DNA of 64,000 nucleotides, taken from assembly GCA_031769625.1 (NCBI GenBank), contig JAUIMM010000566.1, positions 4,779,001 to 4,843,000 of the forward strand, in the 5' to 3' direction. This stretch comes from Taudactylus pleione (lineage: Eukaryota; Chordata; Amphibia; Anura; Myobatrachidae). The notes under the pieces were generated by a model, which had not been told where the DNA came from, did no database searches, and worked only from the letters and a program-made list of their open reading frames with translations. The translations under genes were made by a program, and so were the position numbers. The first letter of the stretch is position 1, and each line of letters opens with the position of its first letter. Positions 1 to 10,802 of this stretch are shown piece after piece.

Positions 1-493
1 ACTTCGGTCTATTACTTCCCTCCTCTATCTCTCTTTATTGGAGTCCTTCAAGTCTCTGCTCTTCTCTCTCTACAGCTCTTCTCTTGTTGAACTAATATGT
101 TCTTTTGGCTTCTACTATCACCTTTTCATAGATAACAGCCAAATCTACCTTTCCTCCTTGTCCCCTCTCCTTCTTTCTGGTGATCAACTGTGTTCATCAA
201 ACAATAAAACTGCATTACTGAAAGCATACATTTTCCATATATGGATGACAGCAATTTTGAAATATTGTTTAGATTTTAGGTACACGTTCTTAAACCTTGT
301 TTCCCTTTGACCACCATTAGTAGATGTTGATGTACTGTAGTATCATGACTGGCAGCAGCTACAGCACGAGTACTGGCTCTAACATAATACACAGTATTGC
401 TTTTTATGGACAAACAACACTAGCAATTGTTTTCATGCACTAGGAGGAACAGGTCTCCTCTGTGAAAATTGTTTTGGGGTGCTGATGATGGTG

Positions 494-600
494 GATACAC
501 ACACACAAACAAACAAACAAGCACACACACATATACATACACATATATATCCCCACTAATATACTAATAAATATACTAATAAATATACAAATAAATAAAA
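494..600. repeat. AC/AT-rich simple repeat tract
   Basis: Imperfect (AC)n and (AAAC)n runs pass into AT-rich sequence with repeated 'aatatactaataa'-like words. No coding signal. The first 490 bases of the window hold nothing I can identify. Confidence 0.8.
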
Positions 601-791
601 ATGAAATGTTGTCGATTGACTTGAAAATTGGCAGGAGAATTGTTTACAGGCTGGATTAGAACATAGGCTTTATGTTTTTCCCTAACTCCCACTGAGAAGC
701 ACAGAAAAATAAGAATATAGCATTACAAGAATATAGCATTACTATTACAATAGTTTGCTTCCAGTGTTCTTTCAATAATATCACACACATA

Positions 792-793
<2 letters not shown>

Positions 794-890
<97 letters not shown>
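794..890. repeat. Compound microsatellite (TC)n-(TA)n
   Basis: About 30 uninterrupted TC dinucleotides (794-853) run directly into a TA tract (854-890) broken once by 'tt'. The apparent reading frame across it on the minus strand (Arg-Glu and Tyr-Ile runs) is only the translated microsatellite. Confidence 0.95.
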
Positions 891-1440
891 TCCAATAATG
901 ATGCCAGGCCAGCGTAAGAGCAATTAGTAAAAAATATCCTCTATGGCTCTAAGGCACAAAAATTGCTTGCAGTAGAGAAACTTCTGCAAAATATAAATGA
1001 GAGTGCTCAGGCAAGCTCAGTGACAAATACAGCTTTGAGCATCTGAGACCCAAGACTATTATGTGCCGACAGGCTGCTGCTGACTATCAAACCTCATTTT
1101 GAACATCCCAATTGTACAAACAGCACATTGCAAGGCTTCAACCACAACGTGTTACACGCGCTAATTTGAAGAGGGTAAACTGGGCTTCTACGTGGGTCCC
1201 AGCCAATGAGCGCCCGCTACATGCAAAGTGGCCTCTGATTGGCTGGTGACCCGTCAGCTGTCATACGTGAAGTATTGCTGTGTGTGACAAAACACATAGC
1301 AATACTTGTCCATATGGCTTTGGGTTGTTATTTTGCCAAGACTCCTGGATGATACGGAGAGCAGCGTGAGGATGGAGGTGACTATAACATTTTTTTTCAG
1401 GTACATGTGTGATTGAGGTAGGTGTATAATAAATTTATAC

Positions 1441-2430
1441 TATCTACGGTGTGTGTGTTGTGTCTTTTTTTAACTATTTATTTTACAGTGGGGATATGGG
1501 TGCCGACCGCCTGCTGGCACTTGTAGTTCCACAACTGCCAAAGGGCAGGCATGCTGGCAACTGTAGTTCCACTGTAAAATACAATAGTTTAATAGTATGT
1601 AACACTTAATTACCCCCTTACCAACCACTCCAGGGGTGCGGGGAAGAGCCCCGGGCTTCAGATCAAGCCTGGGGTTTCTGGAGAGGGGGGACACCTTTTT
1701 TTGGGGTCCCCACCTTCCCTGAGATCCCCAGCTTGGCCTGACCAGCTTGGGCTGAGACTGCTTTGGCCATGGAGATCTGGTAATAGGGTCTCCAGGCTGT
1801 GGCATTACACACCGGTTGGTTTGGGTCCGGTGCTGGTTTTAAATATACGGGAAACCCTACGCATTTTTTTCCCCCCTTATATTTAAAACCAGCACAGGCC
1901 CTGCAGCCAGGTGCTGGCCCTTAAATTATGGTGGAACCCTACATGTTTTGTTCCCCATAAGTTTCGGAACCAAGACTGGCTGACCAGTCCGGGGCTGGTT
2001 AGTCTTTTGGGGGGGAACCCCAGGTAATTTTAAAAAAAAAATGAAACCCTAAAAACACGCTATTCATTATTAAACATATACAAATCACACTAATTTGTGT
2101 ATGTTTGATGGCAACTCGCAGCTCAAGAGGTGGTGCATTTTAAACTTCTATTGACTCCCCGATTTGGCTGTAAAAACGGCCGAATATAGCAAAATTAATA
2201 ATGGTAAATTCCCGATTTAGGCTGAAATTAATGAAAAGTACTTCCTTTGATTTGAGCCGATGATGAATTCATTTCTAGTGAAACAAAAATGGCTGAATTT
2301 GAGGCATTAACTCATCCGATTTCAGCCACAAAAGATGAAGAAATCACCCAACTTAAATGATAGTAAATTTTTTATTTTCAACCGAGATAGCAATCTCGGA
2401 TCAACACGAATCTTAGTAAATTTACCCCTC
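1441..2430 (+). repeat. Interspersed repeat, family A (copy 1)
   Basis: This stretch shares blocks in the same order with 39760-40716 and, inverted, with 23172-24000. Shared landmarks are 'ggaaccctac' near ketone-box-like G-rich text, 'cagctcaagaggtg' or 'cacctcctgagctg', the words around 'cccgatttggc', and a conserved terminus reading 'cttagtaaatttacccc'. Near the start are two 'gctggcacttgtagttcc'-type motifs facing the same way. I cannot name the family. No convincing open frame lies inside, so it looks non-autonomous. Confidence 0.7.
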
Positions 2431-2984
2431 AAACTAAATTTCATATTCTTGTCAAAATTAATACTGGCCGGGACTCAGAATCACTCTGATCCCCTTAGTT
2501 CGGGTGTTCGGTTTCCAAATAAACCAAACAGCTCATTTCTACTTAATACTCATCCTTTAAAAAATATTTTTGTAGAAAATTTGGTGGAAGCTTCCAAGTG
2601 AAATAACTAAATCTATGACATGTGAGTGAGCAGTACAGTATATTTACCAAAGAACAATTAAAATAAAATTTTACAACTGTGTTAATAATTGTGTCAGTGA
2701 TATAGACAAGAGTATCTTTACAGGAATTGCCACAGAAAAGGCAAACAATGAACTGCAAATGCAAGATTACATTACATTGTATCTAAAGCCTTCAATTGCT
2801 CGCTAACCCACATTGTTGACCCACATGCAAGAACCAGATAGTTAGATACTGTAGGGGGATAGCTGTGTGAATGTTCGGTGAGCCCCACTGGCAACTGTAA
2901 GAACAGGGGCGGGATACAGCAAAGGAAGAAATGCGGTCAAAACCCCAAAATGCCGGTTTGACTGCATTTCTCACAAACACCGGA

Positions 2985-3200
2985 ATGCAATGCATTCCGG
3001 GGCTTGGATGCAATGGGAAACACCATCTTCTGATGGCGTTACCCTATAGAAGCCTAAGGGCTTCTAACCAGAGAGTGCTGTGAGAGGGATCCAATCGAAT
3101 CCCTCCCAGCATCCCCCGCAGTGCTCGTGTCAGAATGACACCAGAGGGACTTCTGGGTCATAGACTCGGAAGTCCCTCATTCAAACTCACAAAGATAACG
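2985..3200 (+). repeat. Interspersed repeat, family B (copy 1)
   Basis: The segment with 'cagagggacttctgggtcat' and 'agtccctc' is repeated at 28590-28800 with many differences, so it is an old repeat. Nothing coding is visible. Confidence 0.6.
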
Positions 3201-3419
3201 GATCTGATAGGGTCAGTCCGGTGTGGCACTAATCACTATGGAGGCATACTGTAGAGTCTAGCGTGGCGCAGGTATTTATCGGGGACAAGGAGATATGGTC
3301 TTAGCTGTAGGCTGTGAACCCACATGTGCGTACCAAACGTGGCTGTCAGGAATGCATACATCACAATCCTGGACCCTTGCAAGTTTACTGGAGGGCCAGG
3401 TACATGACAGTACCCTCTT

Positions 3420-4900
3420 TTAAGGGTGGGCTCTTGACACCCTAAAACAGAAGGGTGAATATATGCTACAACTTCTGGCCAGGAGCCTTTCCAGTCTACT
3501 AAGGAAAGTCTAGATTTCAGATTTGACTGGCCTTGTACTCCAGTATGTTGGGCCTAAATTACTGCTGGTGAACTGGATAAGGTTGTCAAGCTATATATAT
3601 TGAGACGAGACATTTAGGAGACCTTATTTCAATTACTCATAATGAATTGCTCAGGGCAACTGCTGCTTTCTTAACCCAAAATACTTTGTTCAAATACCTT
3701 TAACTTATGGTGACCTTCAACTATTCCGTAATATTGCCTATTATATACAAACCACCTGTGGCCACAGGAAAAGTTTTTTCATATAAATGTGGAGGTATAT
3801 ACACAACACTGACTCCTGAAGCTATAATCCACTGAAAGTAAATCAACACAGGTGGCTCACAATCTAATGTGGCTTACGGCTATTTGAAAGCAGCAAATAC
3901 TTGTTAATGGTTGTTAGCAGCGGCTCCTACCCTCTTAGATGAGGGTACTGTCGCCGCCAAAAACCACTTACCCGGCTTCTCCTGGCCGGGTCCGGCGACT
4001 GCACAATCAATCTGACAGGCACCGGGACCGGTGCATGCGCACCAGCGGCAGGGCACCACACATGCGCATATCACCGCCTTTCAAAGGGCTGCATCGTCTA
4101 CAGCCCCAAGGAGCCGGGTAGGGCTGGCGGAAAGGCAGAGAAGCGGCTTCCTACTGGAAGCCGCTCTCTGCTAATAGCAGCCGGGACTGGCAGTCCCAGA
4201 GGGAGGAGACACCTCCCCCTGAGACTGCCTGTTGTGTATGTGACTGGCAGGCAGAGCTTCCAAAAGGAAACCACTGCCAGTCACAGTGTAGCCAGTGAGG
4301 TGATGGATTTTACTGGGGAGGGCTACAGCCTCTAGGTAAAATCTGTCACTGGTTGTTTGTATCACAATGTTATACAAATAAGTGTCTGTAATACAAACAA
4401 CCATTAATAAGTATACGCTGCTTGTATCAAGTATGGATTATTTTCTGCAGATTCAGACTCCTTAGCAGCCTCCATTGAACAGAATAATGTGTCTATCTTC
4501 CAAAATGTACTGGTTTAATATCAATATGCAGATCTAAGCACAAGAAGTACAAGCACCTAAGCCACAGCATGATTAACAGGCTGCAGCGTGTGGGGAGGGG
4601 ACTGGGCGGGGCCATCCAAAGTTCCTGATAATGGGGGTCGTGTCGCACCCATTTTCTGGGAGTGGTGCGGCCAGGATCTGCATTTTACATAAAAAATATA
4701 AGATATATGAAGTAAAAGACGTGTTACAGGTCCATAAATTTATATAACAAATATCATTACTCACTATAACTGTCATGAGTACACAAAAAAAAACCTTTTA
4801 TTGCTAAGGGTACTTATTAACTACTGGCTGATATACTCGGTGTTGTCCGAGTTGTAGACTGGACCCTGAACTATACCCGCAGCCTTTATTTTTTACATTG
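3420..4900. other. Unannotated spacer
   Basis: I see no gene, RNA or clear repeat boundary. Some stretches (for example 3940-4250) are GC-rich and may be parts of old transposons that I cannot delimit. Confidence 0.5.
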
Positions 4901-5374
4901 TTCTAGCCTATAACCCAATTCCATTGATCCTGAAAAGGATCTCACTGTTTGCTAACATGCATGCCCACGGTGGTGTAACTACCGTGGGTGCAAGGGGTGC
5001 AGCTGCTATGGTGCCTGAGCTGCATCTGTGGCCAGCCGCTCCCCCTGCACCCAGTCACGCACACAAGATCCAGTCAGGGCCACCAAGGGGGGCCCGAGTG
5101 TCAGCGATGTTGATTTGGTGGTGGCCAACTAGCTGATTACAGCTGACGCACTGGCAGGCAATCATGGAGAGACAGCGCCAGATTAAAATTGAGCCAGCGC
5201 TGTCTGTCCATGTCTGCCGCTGCCTGCCGGTGTGCCAGCTGTAATTAGCTTGTGACCTGGCCCCAAATCCACACCTGCTGGCTGCTGATGGCACACAGAA
5301 GGAGTCGAGAGGCTGAATGAGGGACATGGGGAGGTGAGTTGCTGGGGGGAGCATAATGTGTAAGAAGCACGACT

Positions 5375-5640
5375 ATTGTTTGGAATAATGTGTTATATGG
5401 GGCACCAATACTGTGTGGCATAATCTGTAAAGGACATTACTGTGTGGTATAATGTATAAAGGACATTACTGTGTAGTGTAAGGGGCATTACTGTGTGGCA
5501 TAATGTATAAGTGGCACTACTACTGCGTGGCATATTGTGTATAAGAGGTACTACTGTGTGGCATAACCTGAATGGGGTCTGTGTGGCATAACATGAATGG
5601 GCTCTGTGTGTGGGGCAAATATTTGTGTCTTTTTTACATC
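5375..5640 (+). repeat. Degenerate tandem repeat ('tactgtgtggcataat')
   Basis: Seven or eight imperfect units of roughly 33-40 bp share the core 'actgtgtggcataatgta'. The block probably belongs to a larger old repeat beginning near 4960 ('accgtgggtgcaaggggtgc'). Confidence 0.7.
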
Positions 5641-6215
5641 TGAGGGGGCCCTTTTAAGATATTGCTATGTTCATGCAAACACAGAGGCTCTGGATTTAAT
5701 ATGAACTTGCATGGGTCATCAAGTTTGCTCAGACTGAGGCTAAAAGGTAACTTTTGCAGCTTTCCCACAGGTTTTTGGCAGACTGGCCATTTCCACTGGA
5801 GTCAGCCTTGAAACCTGTGAAATTTTTAGGGATTGTGTGACAGTGTGTGGCCTTAACGAAGTTCAAAACTAGGCAAAAACCTAATCCTGGTCAAACTGCA
5901 GGACCATGCCAAATTTGGTGGAGCTAGGCCTAAAACTCTGGCTGTGCATAAAGGACAAACAGACAGACAGACACGCTTTCTCACTTATTACAGAGATGAG
6001 TGCATGGGGAGTGGGAAGATAAAGAAGGGTAGGTTACAGGCAACATTGTGTTTTATGACAAATGTAAAAAGGGGGAGCCTACCATGAGCCTCAGTCCACT
6101 GAGATAACATAATGTAAAAACCCCAAGGAGGAACTCGTCCTGTACCAGGTAAAGGTCGATTGTAGTGATTAAACCAGGGTACCCACACCTGCTGATACTT
6201 AGCGAATTTACAGCC

Positions 6216-6382
6216 TATGTACTAAGCTTTGGAGAGAGATAAAGTGGACAGACATAAAGTAACAACCAATCATCTCCTAACTGTAATTTTTCAAACACAG
6301 CATGTAAAGTGATAGTTAGAAGCTGATTGGTTGGCACTCTATCTTTGTCCACTTTATTTCTCTCCAAGGCATAGTACATAGA
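6216..6382. mobile_element. Palindromic MITE with paired CCAAT boxes
   Basis: The left arm 'tatgtactaagctttgg' with 'agagagataaagtgga' is mirrored by 'tccactttatttctctcc' and 'catagtacatag' on the right. Inside the arms are 'caaccaatca' (near 6265) and 'tgattggttg' (near 6323), an inverted pair of CCAAT boxes. There is no coding capacity, as expected for a non-autonomous DNA element. Relatives lie at 18271-19024 and 19146-19275. Confidence 0.75.
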
Positions 6383-6429
6383 CCGCTTAGTACATAGACC
6401 CCTATGTTATGAAGAAGAGCAATAATGTA

Positions 6430-6900
6430 CTCCATAGAAGCTTCAGGAGGAACAAATAGGGCACCAAATCCAGGTGTCCATTCAATCTATCACAAACATT
6501 TTATGTGAAATTCACGCAGGGAACCACATGTACAGAGGCTGGTCTCAGGAGTAAGAGAAGGCATGGGAGGAACCCAACCAGTTGGTCCCCAATCAGGGAA
6601 TGCTCAATATCTAACCATTTTTTGCTCCCAGAGTCCACATGCCCTCACATAATGTGGCTCAACTGCGTAGCATGGTAATAACTTTCAAAAATAGGTAGAC
6701 CTAAAGATTTGTTAACTGTGGATTTAACCAGACAAGCTCTACGGTCATGAGGCTTTTTCCCATGCCACACAAATGCACCACACAGCTGCTGAATCTTTTG
6801 GAGAAAGGAATTCACTACAACAATTGGTACTGTTTGAAACAGGTAGAGTAGATTGGGTAAAATATACATTTTAATTTAATTAGTACATTTAGTCCATGAA
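6430..6900 (-). pseudogene. L1-type LINE ORF2 fragment
   Basis: Minus-strand translation of 6645-6869 contains 'LPNLLYLFQTVPI', then 'FVWHGKKP' and 'SLGLPIFESYYHATQL'. This is the order seen in L1/Tx1 reverse-transcriptase C-terminal regions (PK-LY-FQ-LPI, F-W-K, GLP---YY-A-QL). Only this segment survives. The upstream RT palm and endonuclease are absent, and the frame closes on both sides. The high-coordinate side is bounded by the decayed hAT at 6952. It is a dead, 5'-truncated retroelement piece. The 5990-6190 segment may be more of the same element, which I could not confirm. Confidence 0.75.
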
Positions 6901-6951
6901 ATACAAAATGGAGCCCACCTAGCCAGATCCTGATACAATAGATTTTTATTA

Positions 6952-9340
6952 GAGTTGTGCACCTGACCATTTTTGCTGGATTTGGATTTGGCTCTGATTC
7001 GTCATCTGATTTTGGATTTGCCAAACCGCCATGACTGATTTTGGATTTAGATTTGCATTTTATTCAAAAATGTACAAAGAAGCTAACATAATTTTGGCGT
7101 CTTTTTGTTCCTAGAGTATTATTAACCTCAATAACATTCATTTCCAGTCATTTTCAATCAATTTTGACCACTACACAGCTCACAATATTGTTTTCACCAA
7201 TATTGGCCAAAGGCTGCAGCAAGCTGGCTGGTTACTAAGTGACAGGTCAGTGGCACAAACACACAGCAGTTTATAACAGTTTATGAAACATTACCACACA
7301 GCAGAAAAGAGAAGTGCAAGATGTAATTGTGCTTGGGTTTTTTCCTGGCAGCTGCCAGAAAGAAGGAGATGTTATCGTGTCGTGTACCACTTCAACTGCC
7401 AACTTGCTCACCAGGAGTTCTTTGCATCAATATCTGGGTCAGTTGCAAAGAAAGACACGACATATGGCTTAAACCTAGGATCAAGCACTATTGCCAAAAT
7501 GTAGTGATCCATTTCAAGATATTGGCAACCCTTGGATCCTGGCGAAGCGAACAAAGGACTTGATCTACAAGTCTGAAATATTTAGTGGAATCGCTTTGTT
7601 TAATCTCCTCCTTAAATTTCTCGAGCAGTTTTCAAAAAGCCTAATTAGGGGAATCACCTGACTCAAGCTAGCAGTGTCTGAACTCACTTCACAGGTGGCT
7701 ACTTCAAAGGGTTTGAGCACCTTGCACAAAAAGGAAAGCATTCTCTACTGCACTGGACTAAGGAACACTCCCCCTCCTCTCCAAATGTCATGGCTTGTTG
7801 TATAGCTGTGGATGGCTTTTTGCTGTTCATCCATCCGCTGAAGCATATACAGGGTGGAATTCCACCTGGTTACCACCTCTTGCTTCAGTTGGTGGCAGGG
7901 CAAATTCAACTGTTCTTGTAGCTGCTGCAATCTCCTGCACAATGTGGCTGAATGATGAAAATGCCCAAAAATATTTTGGGCCACAGACAGCATCTCCTGT
8001 ACGCCCCTGTCATTTAAAAAAAAAAACTGTACCACCAAGTTGATTGTGTGAGCAAAGCATGGGTTGTGTTGGAATTCACCCAGCTGTAATGCTTTCACAA
8101 TATTTGTGGCATTATCAGAAATCACAAATCTTGAGGAGAGTCCAAGTGGGGTAAGCCATGTTGCTATGACATCCCTTAGTTTTTCTAAGTGGTTGTCGGT
8201 GGTATGTCTCTTAGTGAAGCCAGTGATACACAGTGTAGCCTGCCTCTGAATGAGCTGGCGTTGTTTGTTAGGTACTGCTTCTGTTGCTGTTGAAGGTGAT
8301 CCACTCACCCAGTGGGCTGTCAAAGTCATGTAATCTTTAGTTTGCCCACTGCCGCTTGTCCTAGGGCCGGCTCTTGGGGTGTTCAACCAGTGCGGTCGAA
8401 CAGGGACACCACCCCATAGAGGGCACAACCCTCTCCAACATTCAGATTTCAGCAGGAGAGTACTGTCTCGTTGTTCCACCTGTGGGCTGAAGTGGCCCGC
8501 GGGTGGTCAAATCAGGAGGTTGGGGACCCCTACTGCTGCAGCTGTGCGGTGGAGCCATGGATGCCGCGCGGCATCCATTCAGTGCCGGGAGAGGGCTGGG
8601 GGAAGCCAAGCTAGTGATGGAGTGCTGGGCTTACCCCCAGACTGACATTATTTGGAGCCATGCCATGCGGGCATGCCTCCAAATAACATCTCTTAGGGGG
8701 AGTGGCTTATGGTAATTAGACCACGCCCCCATTTTGTCACACACGAGTATTGGGCGCTCTTAACTGAGCCGGCACAGCATGCTCTGATCCCTGGAGCCAG
8801 CCCTGGCTTGTCCACATGTGGTTAAGTGGACATTTTGTAGGTCAATATTTAGTTTTTGTTTAACGTCGTAGTACAGCCGAGGAATGGCTTCTCGGGTAAA
8901 ATGGGACCGAAATGGAATTTGGTATCGGGGACATTGGATCTCAATTAACTGTGTAATTAACCCACTGCATTAATGGCAGATATTGGGCACAGATCTAATA
9001 CTAGCATAGCCGTCATTGCGTCAGTGATCTGCTGTGCGACTGGGTGAGCGGTGTGATACTTGGTTGCTCTTTGAAAGGATTGTTTAACAATCTATTACTA
9101 GTAGTCTTCTTGGTCCATAAGCACCAAACACACTTGTGGCATTCTTTCTACAATGAAAATCAAATTCTATTCAGGAAGTTCTCCCCAACACTGTAGCAAA
9201 AGTTTTCAAACATGTGTTGTATTTGTAGGTTGCCCTGATTTCAGCCTTCTATCAAGATCTTGTTGGAGACTGTGCTGTTCATTGCATTATTTGAAGTCTA
9301 TCATCCTGTTCTCATTCTCTAGGGTCTGACATAGCCATCG
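6952..9340 (-). pseudogene. Decayed BED-hAT transposon copy
   Basis: This is a second, older copy of the transposon at 58327-63668, in reverse. The open stretch 7745-8362 (minus) reads 'FVISDNATNIVKALQLGEF', 'CFAHTINLVV' and 'EVVTRWNSTLYMLQRMDEQ', which are the second catalytic Asp block and the RWNS block of hAT transposases. Homology continues on the far side of the insertion at 8362-8805, where the minus strand around 8815-8990 matches the 'HFTRQAIPRLY' and VHLTT regions with frameshifts. The low end at 6952-7090 matches the hAT 3' end ('gtgcacctgacc'). The C-terminal hATC dimerisation segment is missing, so the copy is also internally deleted. Clearly non-functional. Confidence 0.85.
8362..8805. 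mobile_element. Non-autonomous hAT-type element with 8-bp TSD, nested in hAT
   Basis: The ends are 'tagggccggctcttgggg' and the complement of 'cagggctggctccaggg'. The flanking 8-mer 'gcttgtcc' is exact on both sides (8354-8361 and 8806-8813). It splits the hAT transposase relic inside its TTDxWTS region. Sister copies are at 20514-20923 and 45151-45552. It contains an inverted repeat around 'gttatttggag' and 'ctccaaataac', and no transposase. Confidence 0.9.
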
Positions 9341-9344
9341 GCAG

Positions 9345-9653
9345 GGGCAGATTCATGGAGGGGGGTAATCAGTGCAATCATTCCCTCCGTAGCTTTTCTC
9401 CTCTGCCCACTACCGCTGTGGCCACTCTATAGCAGCGCAGCGGCACATCGGGCAGGAAAAGAGAGGAGACTGCTCTGCTGCTCAATGGCAGCAGCTTCCC
9501 TGGTCCTTCTGCAGCCCACCACAAAAGCAGTCTCCTCTCTCTCCCTACCCATGATGCCACTGTTCTGCTATATAGTGGCCAGTGCTAGTGGGTAGATGTG
9601 AAATTATACAGGGTGGGGCTATTGTACTGATAGTCTCCCCTGGATCCGCCCCT
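9345..9653. mobile_element. Short hAT-like MITE
   Basis: Terminal sequences 'caggggcagattcatgg' and 'ggatccgcccctg' form an imperfect inverted repeat typical of hAT ends (CAGGGGCGGATC). The flanking 8-mers do not match, so the target duplication has decayed or the ends are misplaced. No coding content. Confidence 0.6.
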
Positions 9654-10794
9654 GGCGAGGTATATTTTGGGTCATTATCTTACTTTAGAATGAACCTTTG
9701 CCCAACTAGGCATGTACCAGAAGTATTGTGTGATTGTGCAAAATGCTGTGGTAGCCCTCTTGGTTCAGGATGCCAGTCACTGTGTGCGAGTCACCGACTT
9801 CCAGCAAAAAAGCCCCAGACCATCACGCTTCCTCATCATGTATGACAGTTGGTGTCACAGGGGTTTATTTACAGTACTAAGCGGCAGCTTGTAAAAGCCT
9901 GTGCTCTCCGGGGTTTTTAAGCCCAATATTTAAAAGGACAATGCTTTTAATGGCAAAATATGAGGATATTTTTTTCTTTTAAAAGTATTGCCCTTTTACA
10001 TTTTGGGTCTAAATACTCAGTGAATAAGCCCCGCCCACTAAGGGACCGTCCTTTCTCCACACAAATAGTGCTGTAACAAGGCTCTGAATCTCCTTGTGCC
10101 GGGTCCACCAACTAAGCACATGACGTCATGATGGCATGCAGAGGGGGTGGGGCCGGTGCCACCGGAAAGTGCAGCGCAGACAGGAGCAATTCTGAGGATG
10201 CTCCGAGCAGCTGTACAGATGGCAGGAATCCAAATGATGCTCCGGACGGCAATGCCACAGCTACTGGCTCTGTACGACGGTACCGCTTGCACACCCCTAG
10301 TTATGGCCCTGCATGATTTCAAATTTTTATTAACTGGTCCATAAACCCTTCTTCCAGTTTTGAGCAGCCCACTGGCTGTGGTTCATGGTCGAGGCAAGCC
10401 TCAAGTTACTGCTGCCGAACAGCTCCCAACTACTTCCCTGAAAGTTTTTAGTTTGTAGTTTTTGCTCACCAAAACTTTTTTCTTTTTAATCTCTAGCTGT
10501 TTACCGCCTACCTCTGTACCTGGAAAAATGGGGGTGGTCTAAAAGTTCTGACCTGCAGATTATGTCTGCATCACTGGCATCACTAGGGGGGTGCGGGGGA
10601 TGCGGGCCGCACAGGGTGACACCATCCGAGGGGGTGACACCAAAATAGCAGAGCTGCTCTGCTAATTAGGTGTCACCCAGTCAGATGGTGTCACCGAACA
10701 GCCACACGGCAGGCAAGGAGAGGCTGGGGGGCTGATCCCAGCAGCTGCCGAAGCACTGGGTAAGGCAAGCCCACTGTGTGTGCCGAGAACGGGG
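9654..10794. other. Old repeat DNA flanking the minisatellite transposon
   Basis: No gene seen. From about 10570 the text 'ggtgacaccatccgagg' and 'ggtgtcacc' suggests one half of an older DNA element. Its other half may resume after 17331 ('gtgtcaccaaagcaagtgg'). Confidence 0.45.
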
Positions 10795-10802
10795 GGCATG
10801 AC

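Noticed and set aside
656..895. Arg-Glu/Tyr-Ile repeat peptide
   Set aside because: It is a translation of the (TC)n-(TA)n microsatellite.
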